From Arcobacteraceae bacterium (GTDB lineage Bacteria > Campylobacterota > Campylobacteria > Campylobacterales > Arcobacteraceae), in assembly GCA_028687375.1 (NCBI GenBank), contig JAQUAG010000004.1, positions 40,986 through 104,985 of the forward strand: a DNA stretch of 64,000 nt, written 5' to 3'. Within the stretch, counting starts at the first letter, position 1; each line of letters starts with the position of its first letter. Below the pieces are notes generated by a model. That model was not told the DNA's origin and made no database searches. It was given only the letters and a program-made list of their open reading frames with translations. The position numbers and the translations under genes were made by a program. This document shows, in pieces, positions 34,872-44,336 of this stretch.

Positions 34872-37800
34872 CTAAAGAATTTTAGAGATTATCTCATTCC
34901 CCTCTTCTATTTCAGATTTTCTTTTTGAAAGTTTTGAGATTAAGATGAAAAAGAGTGGTATAAAAACTATCGCTAAAAATGTAGCTGAAAGCATCCCACC
35001 GATTACCCCTGTTCCTATGGAGTGTCTACTTCCTGCACCTGCTCCACTACTTATTGCTAGTGGAAGTACCCCTAAAGTAAATGCTAACGAAGTCATGATA
35101 ATTGGTCTAAGTCTTATTTTTGAAGCTTCGATAGCTGACTCTACAAGTCCCATCCCCTCTTTTTGTTTTTGCAAGGCGAACTCAACTATCAAAATCGCAT
35201 TTTTAGCAGCAAGTCCAGCTAGAACTAAAAGTCCGATTTGGAAATAGATATCATTTTCAAGTCCTCGTAGACCCGTAGCTAAAACTGCTCCAAAGATAGC
35301 AAAAGGGACAGCCATGATAACTGAAATTGGTAATAACCATCTTCCATATTGAGCTGCTAAAATTAAAAAGAGTAATACAAGTCCAAGTATAAATGCTTGT
35401 GAACTACTACTTGCAACCCTTTTTTCTTGATATGCTGTTCCTACCCAACTAATCGTATATTGTGGTGGTAAAACCTCAGCTGCTACCTCTTCGATAGCTT
35501 TTAAAGCATCTCCAGAACTATATCCATAGGCTGGTTGTCCTGAAACTTTTGCTGCTTGGAAAAGGTTAAATCTCTCAACTAAATCTGCTCCTGTTGTTTT
35601 TTGTACCGTTACAAAAGAGTTGATTGGGAGAAGTTCCCCACTTTTATTTTTAACATAGATATATTTCAAATCCTCTATATCTTTTCTATACTCGCTACTT
35701 GCTTGTAAATCAACTTTATACGTTCTTCCATAAAGGCTAAAATCATTCACATAGAAACTTCCTAGATTTGCATTGAGTGTTGCATAAAGGTCAGCTAGAT
35801 TAACCCCTTTTGCTTTTACTTTTTCTATATCTACAGACATTTTGTATTGAGGGATATTGGCATTGAGTGTTGTTCTTACCCCTTGAAGTTCTGGTCGTTT
35901 ACTTGCTGTTTCTATAAGTAAATCGATATAACGGCTTAGCTCAGCAGTACCAGCTCCACTTCTATCTTGAACATACATCTCAAATCCACCAGCGATACTC
36001 ATCCCCATAATTGGAGGTGGTAAAACACCAAATGAAAATCCATCACTTGTCCCCATCGCTTGTTTGTTGAGTTTTTGTAAAATCACACTTGCGTGTTGGT
36101 CAGGGGATGGTCTTTCATCCCAAGGTTTGAGTTTTACAATAGTTGCTGCTGCAAATGTTCTTTCACTAAATGTAGCGAAATCAAGTCCAGCTAAAGTTAT
36201 CACATCTGCTACATTTTTATCACTTAAAACTATTTTGTTTATCTCACTTGTAAGTGCCTCTGTACGACTAAGTGAAGAACCTGGTGGGTTGTAGTTAAAA
36301 AGGAAAATAGTCCCTTGGTCTTCTTGAGGTACTAGTCCAGTTTTGAGTGATTTTAACATATCGTATGAAACAAAAATAAGTCCACCAAAAAGAAGCATCG
36401 TAAGGAGTGAATATTTTATAGTTTTTTTGACAAGATACGAATACCCTCTTGTTGCAAAATCAAAGAAATTATTAAACCATACAAAAAATTTCATTGGTTT
36501 ACTATGGTCAGCTTTTAAAAGTGATGCACATAAAGATGGAGTAAGGGTAAGTGCCACAAATCCAGAGATAACGATAGAGATAACAATCGTAATAGCAAAC
36601 TGTTTATACATCTCCCCTGTTAATCCACCCATAAAAGCAACAGGGATAAATACAGCTGATAGTACCAAAACGATAGCAATCAAAGCACTTGAAACTTCAC
36701 TCATCGCTTTAAATGCAGCATCTTTTGGAGTCATCCCTTCACTCATATGTCGCTCAACATTTTCAATAACAATAATAGCATCATCAACAACTATCCCAAT
36801 AGCAAGAACAAGCCCAAAGAGTGTAAGCAAATTGATACTAAAACCAAATATATACATCCCAGCAAACGCCCCAATAATTGAAACTGGAACCGCTAAAATT
36901 GGGATAAGTGTCGCTCTCCAATTTTGTAAAAATAAAAAGATAATAAGCATAACCAAAACAATTGCTTCGATAAATGTTTTTACAACCTCTTGGATAGATA
37001 TTTCAACAAACTTTGTACTATCGTAAGGGATTTTGTAAGTTAAATCTTGTGGGAAATTAGCACTTGATTTTTCTAAAACTTGTTCAACTGCTTTCGCTGT
37101 TTGTAAAGCATTTGCTCCACTTTGTAAAAATATAGCAATAGGGATAGCTGGCGCATCGTTGAGCTTTGTTGTCATATTGTATTTTTGACTTCCTAGTTCT
37201 ATCGTTGCCACATCTTTAAGTTTTAGTGTACTTCCATCTGTATTTGCTCGAATGATTACCTCTCCAAACTCTTTCACATCTGAAAATCTACTTGGAGTTT
37301 GGATAGTATAAGTAAACATCTGTTTCTCTTTGATAGGCTCTTCTGCAATTTTTCCTGCTGCATATTGAGCATTTTGTTCTCTAATTGCACTTATCAAATC
37401 AGTTGTAGTTAGCCCATATTTTGAAAGTTTAAGTGGGTCTATCCAAACTCTTATAGCATAATCTTTTGCCCCAAAAATCATAGCATCCCCAACACCTTTT
37501 ACCCTTTTGAGGTCATCTACGATATTCATCAAAGCATAGTTTGAAAGGTATGTTACATCATAAGTTTTCTTTGGAGAATGGAGCATAATAACTTGAAGCA
37601 TACTTGGAGATTTTTCACTAACTACTACACCTTGTCTTTGAACTTGCTCTGGAAGTTTTGATAGAGCTGCTTGAACACGATTGTTTACATCAATTTTTGC
37701 ATCTCTTGCGTTTGTTCCAACTTCAAAAAATACATTGATACTCACACGTCCACTATCTTCTGAAACTGAGTTCATATAGATCATATTAGATGCACCATTT

Positions 37801-38009
37801 ATTTGCTCTTCAATAGGAGCAGCAACTGTTTTTGCTATTGTATCAGCACTTGCACCTGGGTATGCAGCTGATACAACAATTTGAGGAGGAATTACCCTTG
37901 GGTATTGTTCTACTGGGAGATTCAACATCGCCATAATTCCAGCAAGAACTATCACAATCGAAGTAACCGAAGCGAATACTGGTCGTTTTATAAAAAATGA
38001 GGAAAACAT
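34872..38009 (-). CDS. RND-family multidrug efflux permease (HAE1, AcrB/CmeB-like)
   Basis: Inner-membrane pump of 1045 residues, the proton-driven subunit of a tripartite exporter. Start FFIKRPVFASVTSIVIVLAGI is the first span; large periplasmic loops follow spans 1 and 7. The proton-relay pair lies in LAIGIVVDDAIIVIENVERHM (two Asp of TM4), and GGLTGEMYKQFAITI and GLAAKNAILIVEFA are further HAE1 marks, the latter including the TM10 lysine. Substrates cannot be read from the sequence; relatives export drugs, bile salts and dyes. It is the last gene of the tolC-like, adaptor, pump operon and begins 1 bp after the adaptor stop. Confidence 0.95.
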   Translation of the reverse strand: MFSSFFIKRPVFASVTSIVIVLAGIMAMLNLPVEQYPRVIPPQIVVSAAYPGASADTIAKTVAAPIEEQINGASNMIYMNSVSEDSGRVSINVFFEVGTNARDAKIDVNNRVQAALSKLPEQVQRQGVVVSEKSPSMLQVIMLHSPKKTYDVTYLSNYALMNIVDDLKRVKGVGDAMIFGAKDYAIRVWIDPLKLSKYGLTTTDLISAIREQNAQYAAGKIAEEPIKEKQMFTYTIQTPSRFSDVKEFGEVIIRANTDGSTLKLKDVATIELGSQKYNMTTKLNDAPAIPIAIFLQSGANALQTAKAVEQVLEKSSANFPQDLTYKIPYDSTKFVEISIQEVVKTFIEAIVLVMLIIFLFLQNWRATLIPILAVPVSIIGAFAGMYIFGFSINLLTLFGLVLAIGIVVDDAIIVIENVERHMSEGMTPKDAAFKAMSEVSSALIAIVLVLSAVFIPVAFMGGLTGEMYKQFAITIVISIVISGFVALTLTPSLCASLLKADHSKPMKFFVWFNNFFDFATRGYSYLVKKTIKYSLLTMLLFGGLIFVSYDMLKSLKTGLVPQEDQGTIFLFNYNPPGSSLSRTEALTSEINKIVLSDKNVADVITLAGLDFATFSERTFAAATIVKLKPWDERPSPDQHASVILQKLNKQAMGTSDGFSFGVLPPPIMGMSIAGGFEMYVQDRSGAGTAELSRYIDLLIETASKRPELQGVRTTLNANIPQYKMSVDIEKVKAKGVNLADLYATLNANLGSFYVNDFSLYGRTYKVDLQASSEYRKDIEDLKYIYVKNKSGELLPINSFVTVQKTTGADLVERFNLFQAAKVSGQPAYGYSSGDALKAIEEVAAEVLPPQYTISWVGTAYQEKRVASSSSQAFILGLVLLFLILAAQYGRWLLPISVIMAVPFAIFGAVLATGLRGLENDIYFQIGLLVLAGLAAKNAILIVEFALQKQKEGMGLVESAIEASKIRLRPIIMTSLAFTLGVLPLAISSGAGAGSRHSIGTGVIGGMLSATFLAIVFIPLFFILISKLSKRKSEIEEGNEIISKIL

Positions 38010-38010
38010 C

Positions 38011-39174
38011 TTATTTTACTTCTTTTGCTTTATTATTTTCATTTGGTACAGTTGCATCTGGTAAAATCATAATTTTAGCATCAGGTCTTAGTTTTGCAAT
38101 ATTACTTACAATAACTTTATCCCCTTTTTGTAAACCACTTGTTATAACTATTCCATCTTTAACCAAAATACCAAGCTCTACTGGTCTCATTTGTACAACA
38201 CCATCAACGGCAACCATCAAAAATGTCCCTTTTGGAGTTTTTAAAACAGCATTTTCTGGGATAACATTAACTTGTCCTAGATTAATATTTGTTAACTCTA
38301 TTTTCGAAAATTCACCTGCGATGATTTGGTTATTGTTGTTTGAAAAAGTAGCTCGAAGAAGAATAGTATCTGTAGCTTCATCAATTTTTGGAGCAATAAA
38401 ATTTATTTTTCCATTTGAATATACTTTGTTACCTGAAAGTAAATTTATCCCAATTGAACCACTTTTAATTTGATTTATGTAAGTTGCTATGTCCTCTTTT
38501 GGAAGTGAAAACTCAGCATAAACTGTATTCGTATTTGTGATAGTTAAAAGATTTGAGTTTGTTTCATTACTCCCTACAAATTCCCCAACATCAAATTTTT
38601 TCATCCCTGCAATTCCACTTATTGGAGCATACACTTTTGTATAATCATACTCAATTTGAGCATTTTTTAGATTTGATTGGCTACTTTTTAGTTCTACTAT
38701 TGCACTATCATAGGCATATTCAAGATTGTCGTAATTTTGATCACTAATAGATTTTGAAGCTAAAAGTGCTTTTCCTCTTTCAAGATCTTTTTGTGCTTTT
38801 TTGAGGTTTACTTTTGCTTTTTCATTTTGCGATGCAGCAATATTCAAAGTAGTTTCATAACTATCTTGTTCTATTGTATAAAGTAACGCACCTTTAGAAA
38901 CAAAACTTCCCTCTTTAAAATATTTATTTTTCAAAATCCCTTTTGCCCTTGCTATTACCTCAACCTCTTCACTTGGTTTGATTAAAGTTGGATAATTTTT
39001 TGTTGTTGTTTCTATACTATCTTTGATAGTAAAAACATTTACAGGAAGTGGTGGCATATCTTTTGGCATACCAGCCATTTTATCTTCAGGTTTTTTTGTT
39101 TTAACAGTGTAAACACCATAACCTAACCCACCAATAATAGCAATAATAATTGCTCCAAATAACACTTTTTTCAT
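38011..39174 (-). CDS. RND efflux periplasmic adaptor (membrane fusion protein)
   Basis: 387-residue adaptor that links the pump to the outer-membrane channel. An N-terminal hydrophobic anchor (about 4-22, VLFGAIIIAIIGGLGYGVY) is followed by the barrel-sandwich lipoyl halves (VEVIARAKGILKNKYFKEGSFV and YTKVYAPISGIAG), an alpha-hairpin rich in Lys/Glu between them, and a beta-barrel with GEFSKIEL and GIVITSGLQKGDKVIV. No lipobox cysteine is seen, so it is held by an uncleaved or cleaved signal rather than lipid. AAAAAGGGAC precedes the ATG. Confidence 0.94.
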   Translation of the reverse strand: MKKVLFGAIIIAIIGGLGYGVYTVKTKKPEDKMAGMPKDMPPLPVNVFTIKDSIETTTKNYPTLIKPSEEVEVIARAKGILKNKYFKEGSFVSKGALLYTIEQDSYETTLNIAASQNEKAKVNLKKAQKDLERGKALLASKSISDQNYDNLEYAYDSAIVELKSSQSNLKNAQIEYDYTKVYAPISGIAGMKKFDVGEFVGSNETNSNLLTITNTNTVYAEFSLPKEDIATYINQIKSGSIGINLLSGNKVYSNGKINFIAPKIDEATDTILLRATFSNNNNQIIAGEFSKIELTNINLGQVNVIPENAVLKTPKGTFLMVAVDGVVQMRPVELGILVKDGIVITSGLQKGDKVIVSNIAKLRPDAKIMILPDATVPNENNKAKEVK

Positions 39175-39214
39175 CTTTTGTCCCTTTTTATAATTTTTTA
39201 TAAATCTATTTTAC

Positions 39215-40444
39215 TTATTTAGTAAACTCTTGAATATCTTTATTTGTGTAATAATAATATTTAGCATAAGCTACTTGTAAATTATTTAAAGCTGTTTTGT
39301 ATTGTGCTTTTGCTTGTGTTTTTACACTTAAAGCATCTAAATAAGCAACATTATCAATAAGCCCTACTTTGTATTTTTGAGCAACTGTTTCATAAGCACT
39401 AACTGCTGCACTTAAAGAACTTTGTGCACTTACAATTTGAGCTTTTGTAGTTTCTATATTTGATAAAGCCAACTCTATATTAATATTTTGTAACTGTTCA
39501 TTTTGTTCAATTTGTTTTTCCAAAGCCTTTTTTTGCACTAAAATAGACTCTTTTTGTTTAGAAGTTACATCATTATCAAATAATCTCAAGTTTACACTTA
39601 ATAAAATTTTATTTTGATTATCTAATCCTTCTGGATGTGTTAAATCAGTTCTACCATATTCATAGAAGCTATATGTATCTTCAACTTTGACTTGTGGTTT
39701 GTATGTTGCATCTACACTATTTGCAGTGTATTGTAAAGATAAAGCGGTTTGTTTTAAAGCTTGAATATTGTCATTTATCTCTTTATCAAGATTTTTAGGA
39801 ACTACAATCGTTGAATCATCAAATTGTTCTATATTTTTACCAATTTTAATACTAAATAATTTTTTAACAGATAAAATTTGATATTTAACTGCATCAATTT
39901 GATAAATATTCCCACTATATGCAGCTTCAAGTTTGTCAACATCATCTTTTGTTGTTGTTCCTACTTCATAAAATCTTTTTACCCTTTGAAGTTCTGCTTG
40001 AAGTTGAACTTGTTTTTCTTCTAAAGTTTCCAATGAAGCTTCAAGATTTTTAATCGTATAAAAATCTTGAACAATAAGTAATTGTAACTCTTTTTTATAT
40101 CCATTTATATCATAAGATGATGATTGTAAAAGAGCTTCATTTTGTTTGATAAGATTTGTTTTTCTATCTCCATCATATAAATCAAAACTAATTTTCCCAT
40201 ATCCACTATAAACATCACCTGGAATTCCATTTGATTTATCATCTAATCTTTGATAATACCCACCAATATCAATAGTAGGATAATAACTATTTTGAGTCGA
40301 CTCGACATCTAACATTTTTGCTTTTTGAGTTAAGTTTTTTGAAACCACCATATTATTATTTGTCGTTGCAAATTCTAATAACGATTTTAAATTATCTGCG
40401 TATATACATGCAGGTAATACTAAAAGTAATAATCTTTTTTTCAT
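39215..40444 (-). CDS. TolC-family outer membrane efflux protein
   Basis: 409-residue outer-membrane channel subunit. A signal peptide (KKRLLLLVLPACIYA) is followed by two structural repeats rich in long helices, the first ending around VKRFYEVGTTTKDDVDKLEAAY and the second around VAQKYKVGLIDNVAYLDALSVK, the classic repeated YxVG pattern of TolC proteins. It is the first gene of the operon, with AAGGGAAAA before its ATG, and is divergent from the MarR gene. The gene order channel, adaptor, pump is less common than adaptor, pump, channel. Confidence 0.92.
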   Translation of the reverse strand: MKKRLLLLVLPACIYADNLKSLLEFATTNNNMVVSKNLTQKAKMLDVESTQNSYYPTIDIGGYYQRLDDKSNGIPGDVYSGYGKISFDLYDGDRKTNLIKQNEALLQSSSYDINGYKKELQLLIVQDFYTIKNLEASLETLEEKQVQLQAELQRVKRFYEVGTTTKDDVDKLEAAYSGNIYQIDAVKYQILSVKKLFSIKIGKNIEQFDDSTIVVPKNLDKEINDNIQALKQTALSLQYTANSVDATYKPQVKVEDTYSFYEYGRTDLTHPEGLDNQNKILLSVNLRLFDNDVTSKQKESILVQKKALEKQIEQNEQLQNINIELALSNIETTKAQIVSAQSSLSAAVSAYETVAQKYKVGLIDNVAYLDALSVKTQAKAQYKTALNNLQVAYAKYYYYTNKDIQEFTK

Positions 40445-40495
40445 TTTTTCCCTTAATGGTTTTTTAAATTGTTGAAGAATATCTGAAAAGAACTT

Positions 40496-40523
40496 AATTA
40501 TATCTTTCTAGAAAGATATAATT
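40496..40523. promoter_or_regulatory. 28-bp perfect palindrome, likely MarR operator
   Basis: AATTATATCTTTCT (40496-40509) is followed at once by its exact reverse complement AGAAAGATATAATT (40510-40523). It lies between the divergent efflux operon and marR-like gene, about 50 bp from the first and 40 bp from the second start codon. Size and symmetry fit the binding site of a MarR dimer that would repress both directions. Confidence 0.7.
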
Positions 40524-40551
40524 TTCGATAAATCTTTAATTGTAATTTGGT

Positions 40552-40557
40552 TACAAT
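40552..40557 (+). promoter_or_regulatory. -10 box of the marR-like gene, 6 nt before the start codon
   Basis: TACAAT at 40552-40557 with the ATG at 40564. The gap CTCGTT holds no ribosome binding site, so the mRNA may start at the ATG. Confidence 0.5.
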
Positions 40558-40563
40558 CTCGTT

Positions 40564-41040
40564 ATGAACAAAAAATATATAGACAATTTTTACAATATGA
40601 CACTTCAAAATGACAAATATGAATCATCGACTTTGTCACTGCCAATGACCCTTATCCACAAACATATGTTTAACAAAACAGAATTATTTTTAAAAGAGAA
40701 ATACAATCTTCTTCACTCACATATAGATGTGATGGCTGCCTTGTATTTCAATGGGAAAGTGCTAACTCCAACAGAACTATATGATGCACTTGTTTTTTCA
40801 TCAGGAGGAATGACAAAAGTTCTTAAAAGACTTGAATCTGAAAATTATATTGTTCGAGAATTAGCGAATGATGATAAAAGGAGAGTTTTGGTAAGTTTAA
40901 CACCTCTTGGGACAAAAATCATAGAGGAATCACTTGACGATATACGAAAAAGTAAAGATGAGTTTTTTAAAATTTTAGATAAAAAAGAGAAAAAGCAATT
41001 AAGAGATATTCTTTTAAAACTTACATATTCTTTATCGTAA
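40564..41040 (+). CDS. MarR-family transcriptional regulator of the efflux operon
   Basis: 158-residue winged-helix repressor. The HTH covers TPTELYDALVFSSGGMTKVLKRLESENYIVREL and the wing ANDDKRRVLVSLTPLGTKII, a textbook MarR core. It is divergent from the three-gene efflux operon with a 28-bp palindrome in between, so the likely role is ligand-relieved repression of that pump and of itself. No cysteine sits where redox-sensing MarR proteins carry one, so small-molecule sensing is more likely. Confidence 0.92.
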   Translation: MNKKYIDNFYNMTLQNDKYESSTLSLPMTLIHKHMFNKTELFLKEKYNLLHSHIDVMAALYFNGKVLTPTELYDALVFSSGGMTKVLKRLESENYIVRELANDDKRRVLVSLTPLGTKIIEESLDDIRKSKDEFFKILDKKEKKQLRDILLKLTYSLS

Positions 41041-41118
41041 TCATAAAAAATTCTAATCTCATAAAGTAATTATTTTGGGATTTCAATTTCGTTAAATATT
41101 TAAATCTAGAAAAGATAG

Positions 41119-41142
41119 AGGCTAGGTAAAGTTACCTAGCCT
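41119..41142. terminator. Hairpin between the MarR gene and the large lipoprotein gene
   Basis: AGGCTAGGTAA and TTACCTAGCCT form an 11-bp perfect stem with a 2-nt spacer. It sits between two convergent genes; T-rich stretches on each side are weak, so it is probably a bidirectional terminator. Confidence 0.6.
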
Positions 41143-41159
41143 TGAAATTATATTATTAT

Positions 41160-44100
41160 TTATTTTCCCCAATTCCAAATTCTAAAATTCATATCTTCAA
41201 TAGTTACATTTGTACTTGGTTTAATACTGTAAGATGTATTATTATTCTCCCCTGTAGTTTTATCCCATGTATTTGTGCTGATTTTAAATTCTCCCCAGTT
41301 TTCAAACCAGAACCATTTATTATCCAACCACCAAGAAGTTTCACCATTTTGTGTTGGTGACCATCTTGCCCAGTCTCCATTAGTATCATTATCATCCCAT
41401 GCAATGATATTAAAGTTACTACCATTATTCATATGTGATTTGAGGTAAGATGCATTTACATCTAAAGAATATACACCATCTCCATTTGGAGTAGTTGTAC
41501 TTAACATTGTTGAATTACAATCAGATACATATGTCGTTTGATTATAAGTACATTGTTCTTGCATAAATCCAACTTTTATATGTTCAGGCATCGTTGAACT
41601 ATTTTCCAACGATAAATTACCATTAAATGTAATTTTTTCATCACCAGTAAGTTGTCCTACTGTTCCAACTTTAAATTCACTAAATGAATTTCCACCTTGC
41701 GCTACTTGATCTCCTCTATTTTTATCAATAAAAATTAAATCAACATGCACTTGATATCTTCCCTCTCCAGAATTTTGTGGTAATACTGCTGGTATGGTAT
41801 ATGAATTTGATTTTATTGGCTTATTATTCCACCACGTATTGAATATCTCTGTATTACACTGACTCCAATCTCTATTGCAAGTATTTCTTTCCTCCTCTGA
41901 CACACTATTATCTCCATTCAAATCTGGTTCATATAATGATATTCCAACTTGATATGCTGGAATAATATTTGAAGGTAAATTTAGAGTTGCTAAATCAGCT
42001 TTTAATTTTGCATCGTCCCATTTAATTGTAAAATCTCTTAAATTATCACCATCATTTGTTGCAAAAGAGACAAATCCATTATTATCTGTTGCTTGCATAT
42101 AAGCTTGTTGCTCTGTATTAAACTTATTTTGTGCTGCTTGTTGAGTTGGTGTTAAACTAGCCCAATTAATAGTTTGATCTTGTAACTCTTGTGGCCAATT
42201 TGGACGAGCTAGTGGGGAAATAAGTTTTGGAGCATATTGCGATGCATTTTTTAAAACAAATCTATTAAATGTCCCAGCAAATGTTTTCCCATCATAAATG
42301 GCTGTAACAGTATAATCCCCAGGTACATTATTAGTAATATCCATTATAGTTGTATCAGGCATACAAAGTTGATTATTATTTGAACAATCTGTCCAAGGTG
42401 AATATTCAAGACTAAATCCTTCCTTCCAACTATGAACTTTTAATTTTGTTTTATCAATTGTTTTAGTAGTCGTTCCAGTTGCTGTTGGGTACTTTAATGT
42501 AACACTCGTTAATTTAGCTGCATCATATGTAACACCATTTATCATCCAAGGTGCTCTAGAAAGGTCAAAATTAAATGATGCGAACTCTTTTTGTCCAATT
42601 GAATCCCAGTAATTATTTGTTCTTATATCAAAATAACTCACTTCAGGAATATCATAATTATTAATTACATTAGCAAGTCCTAAATCGGTAAAGATGAACT
42701 CTGGATTAAAATTTAATAATCTTAAATTTTTTACTTGCTCATCAAAGATTGTCAAACTATGCCCTATAAAAAATTCATCAACCAATGTTTTCTGCTCTTC
42801 TGGAACAAATTTACCTTCTGCATATAAAATATAAACTAATTCTTGCCCTATGTTATTAAATTTTGTACCATCAAAACCACTGTCACTTCCAAATAAATAA
42901 CCAATCACAGGTGGAAATTCAGATAATTTTTTTAAATCATCATCTGTTGGATTTGTTTTTGCTGCTAATGTCTTATATTCAGTTAAAGCTTCATTAAAAC
43001 TCGTTAGCATAGTACCATTTGCAATTTTAGTATTAACGGCTTCTTCAACACTAACCAATAACGAAGTAATAGCAGATGAATAAGTTTGAAGGTCTATTCC
43101 CATTCTTTGTAAGTCTTGAACTACCCAATTATTTTGGTCAAGTCCAGTAATATCTCCATTGTCATCTCTAGTTAATGCTTCTGCTTGAAATTTTAATTTT
43201 GTATTAAAATCACTTATTGTGGTTTGTGTAGTATATTTATCAGCTAAAAATTTTGCTATCCATCCTTCAATATCTCCACCATCACCTGTTTGTCTAAAAA
43301 TCTCTTTAATTAATTGTTCATGGGTCATACTAGCATATTCGCTAACTTTAGCTTGATTTTTTTGTGCGTTAACAGAATTAGTTACTGTATTTGTATTTAA
43401 AATAGCAGCACTAGAATCAGCTATCTTATCATTCGACTTAGAAGTAGCACCAGCGTAAGCACTAAATGATTGATTTGTATCAAGTTGTACTACCATTGAG
43501 CTATCATCAGGTATTGAAATTGTTCCAGCCGCTATCAATGTTTGAACAGAAGTTTTGACGGCATTTTTCACTTTTGCCATTAACTCTTTTACAACAGTCT
43601 CACTTGATGTTGATAATGAAACAACAGCTTCTTCTATCGCTTTACTTATAGTATCTGTAATCAATGTAGTCACTTTACTAATAGTCTCACCAGTTACATC
43701 TTCTGCTCCTACACTTACATTTGTTTTCATCTCATATACTTTACCATCACCAAGGTCTTTGATATATCTTACAATATACTCTTTATTTCCTGCTACATTG
43801 CTACAACTATATGCATGTGTTGTAGCATCAACTGGACATGTAATATTTGTATCTTTCATATTTCCACTCTCATCTAAAACATAAAGTTTTACAACTTCGG
43901 TAGGAGAAACATCTCTTAAACTTCTAAATATAGATGAAGATGTTGTTGTAGTTGATGCAGTCCTTACAAGACTTGAATTTTCAACACTACCACTAAGAGT
44001 TCTATCTCCAGAGTAAACTTCTACAGTCGTTCCACCTGTAGTATCACCACTTGGAGTTCCTGTATCTGCCGTTGTAGCAGATGATCCACCACCACAACCA

Positions 44101-44165
44101 ATAAATACACCACCACATAAGAACACTGAAGCACTAAAGCTTAGAAATTTGTTTTTCATTTCCAT
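41160..44165 (-). CDS. Large secreted lipoprotein with an EF-hand-like loop, unknown
   Basis: 1001-residue exported protein. The signal peptide ends in a lipobox (GGVFIGC) followed by GGGSS and a Thr/Gly-rich linker. A carboxypeptidase-regulatory-like segment follows (GDRTLSGSVENSS), then a long helical stretch, then beta-rich parts. DLNGDNSVSEEE at about 748-759 fits an EF-hand calcium loop exactly (Asp1, Asn3, Asp5, Ser7, Ser9, Glu12). The last 100 residues are full of tryptophan (SWWLDNKWFWFENWG). I start at ATG 44165, which has AAAGGAG 8 nt upstream, rather than at the in-frame codon 44195. It is monocistronic. Function unknown; a surface carbohydrate- or protein-binding role is a guess. 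Confidence 0.85.
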   Translation of the reverse strand: MEMKNKFLSFSASVFLCGGVFIGCGGGSSATTADTGTPSGDTTGGTTVEVYSGDRTLSGSVENSSLVRTASTTTTSSSIFRSLRDVSPTEVVKLYVLDESGNMKDTNITCPVDATTHAYSCSNVAGNKEYIVRYIKDLGDGKVYEMKTNVSVGAEDVTGETISKVTTLITDTISKAIEEAVVSLSTSSETVVKELMAKVKNAVKTSVQTLIAAGTISIPDDSSMVVQLDTNQSFSAYAGATSKSNDKIADSSAAILNTNTVTNSVNAQKNQAKVSEYASMTHEQLIKEIFRQTGDGGDIEGWIAKFLADKYTTQTTISDFNTKLKFQAEALTRDDNGDITGLDQNNWVVQDLQRMGIDLQTYSSAITSLLVSVEEAVNTKIANGTMLTSFNEALTEYKTLAAKTNPTDDDLKKLSEFPPVIGYLFGSDSGFDGTKFNNIGQELVYILYAEGKFVPEEQKTLVDEFFIGHSLTIFDEQVKNLRLLNFNPEFIFTDLGLANVINNYDIPEVSYFDIRTNNYWDSIGQKEFASFNFDLSRAPWMINGVTYDAAKLTSVTLKYPTATGTTTKTIDKTKLKVHSWKEGFSLEYSPWTDCSNNNQLCMPDTTIMDITNNVPGDYTVTAIYDGKTFAGTFNRFVLKNASQYAPKLISPLARPNWPQELQDQTINWASLTPTQQAAQNKFNTEQQAYMQATDNNGFVSFATNDGDNLRDFTIKWDDAKLKADLATLNLPSNIIPAYQVGISLYEPDLNGDNSVSEEERNTCNRDWSQCNTEIFNTWWNNKPIKSNSYTIPAVLPQNSGEGRYQVHVDLIFIDKNRGDQVAQGGNSFSEFKVGTVGQLTGDEKITFNGNLSLENSSTMPEHIKVGFMQEQCTYNQTTYVSDCNSTMLSTTTPNGDGVYSLDVNASYLKSHMNNGSNFNIIAWDDNDTNGDWARWSPTQNGETSWWLDNKWFWFENWGEFKISTNTWDKTTGENNNTSYSIKPSTNVTIEDMNFRIWNWGK

Positions 44166-44301
44166 AATTGTTTCTCCTTTTTTTAATAGTTCCATTTTAC
44201 GCTTATAAAAGTAAAATAAGAATAAATAATATATACAAAAAGTTATAAAATAGTTACAGTGTTACATAATGAAAATAAAAAGAGTTATGAAGTGTTATAG
44301 T

Positions 44302-44333
44302 TACACCTCTTTTGTTAACATAGAAGAGGTGTA
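44302..44333. other. 10-bp inverted repeat after the L,D-transpeptidase gene
   Basis: TACACCTCTT and AAGAGGTGTA are separated by 12 nt, just downstream of the transpeptidase stop. On the minus strand no T-run follows, so it is a weak terminator or an mRNA-protecting hairpin. Confidence 0.45.
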
Positions 44334-44336
44334 TTT

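Noticed and set aside
36343-37026. 227-codon plus-strand frame inside the RND pump
   Set aside because: It is antisense to well-supported pump motifs and has no family features or ribosome binding site; a shadow frame.
37997-38473. 158-codon plus-strand frame across the adaptor gene
   Set aside because: Opposite strand of a clear membrane-fusion protein; no independent coding signs.
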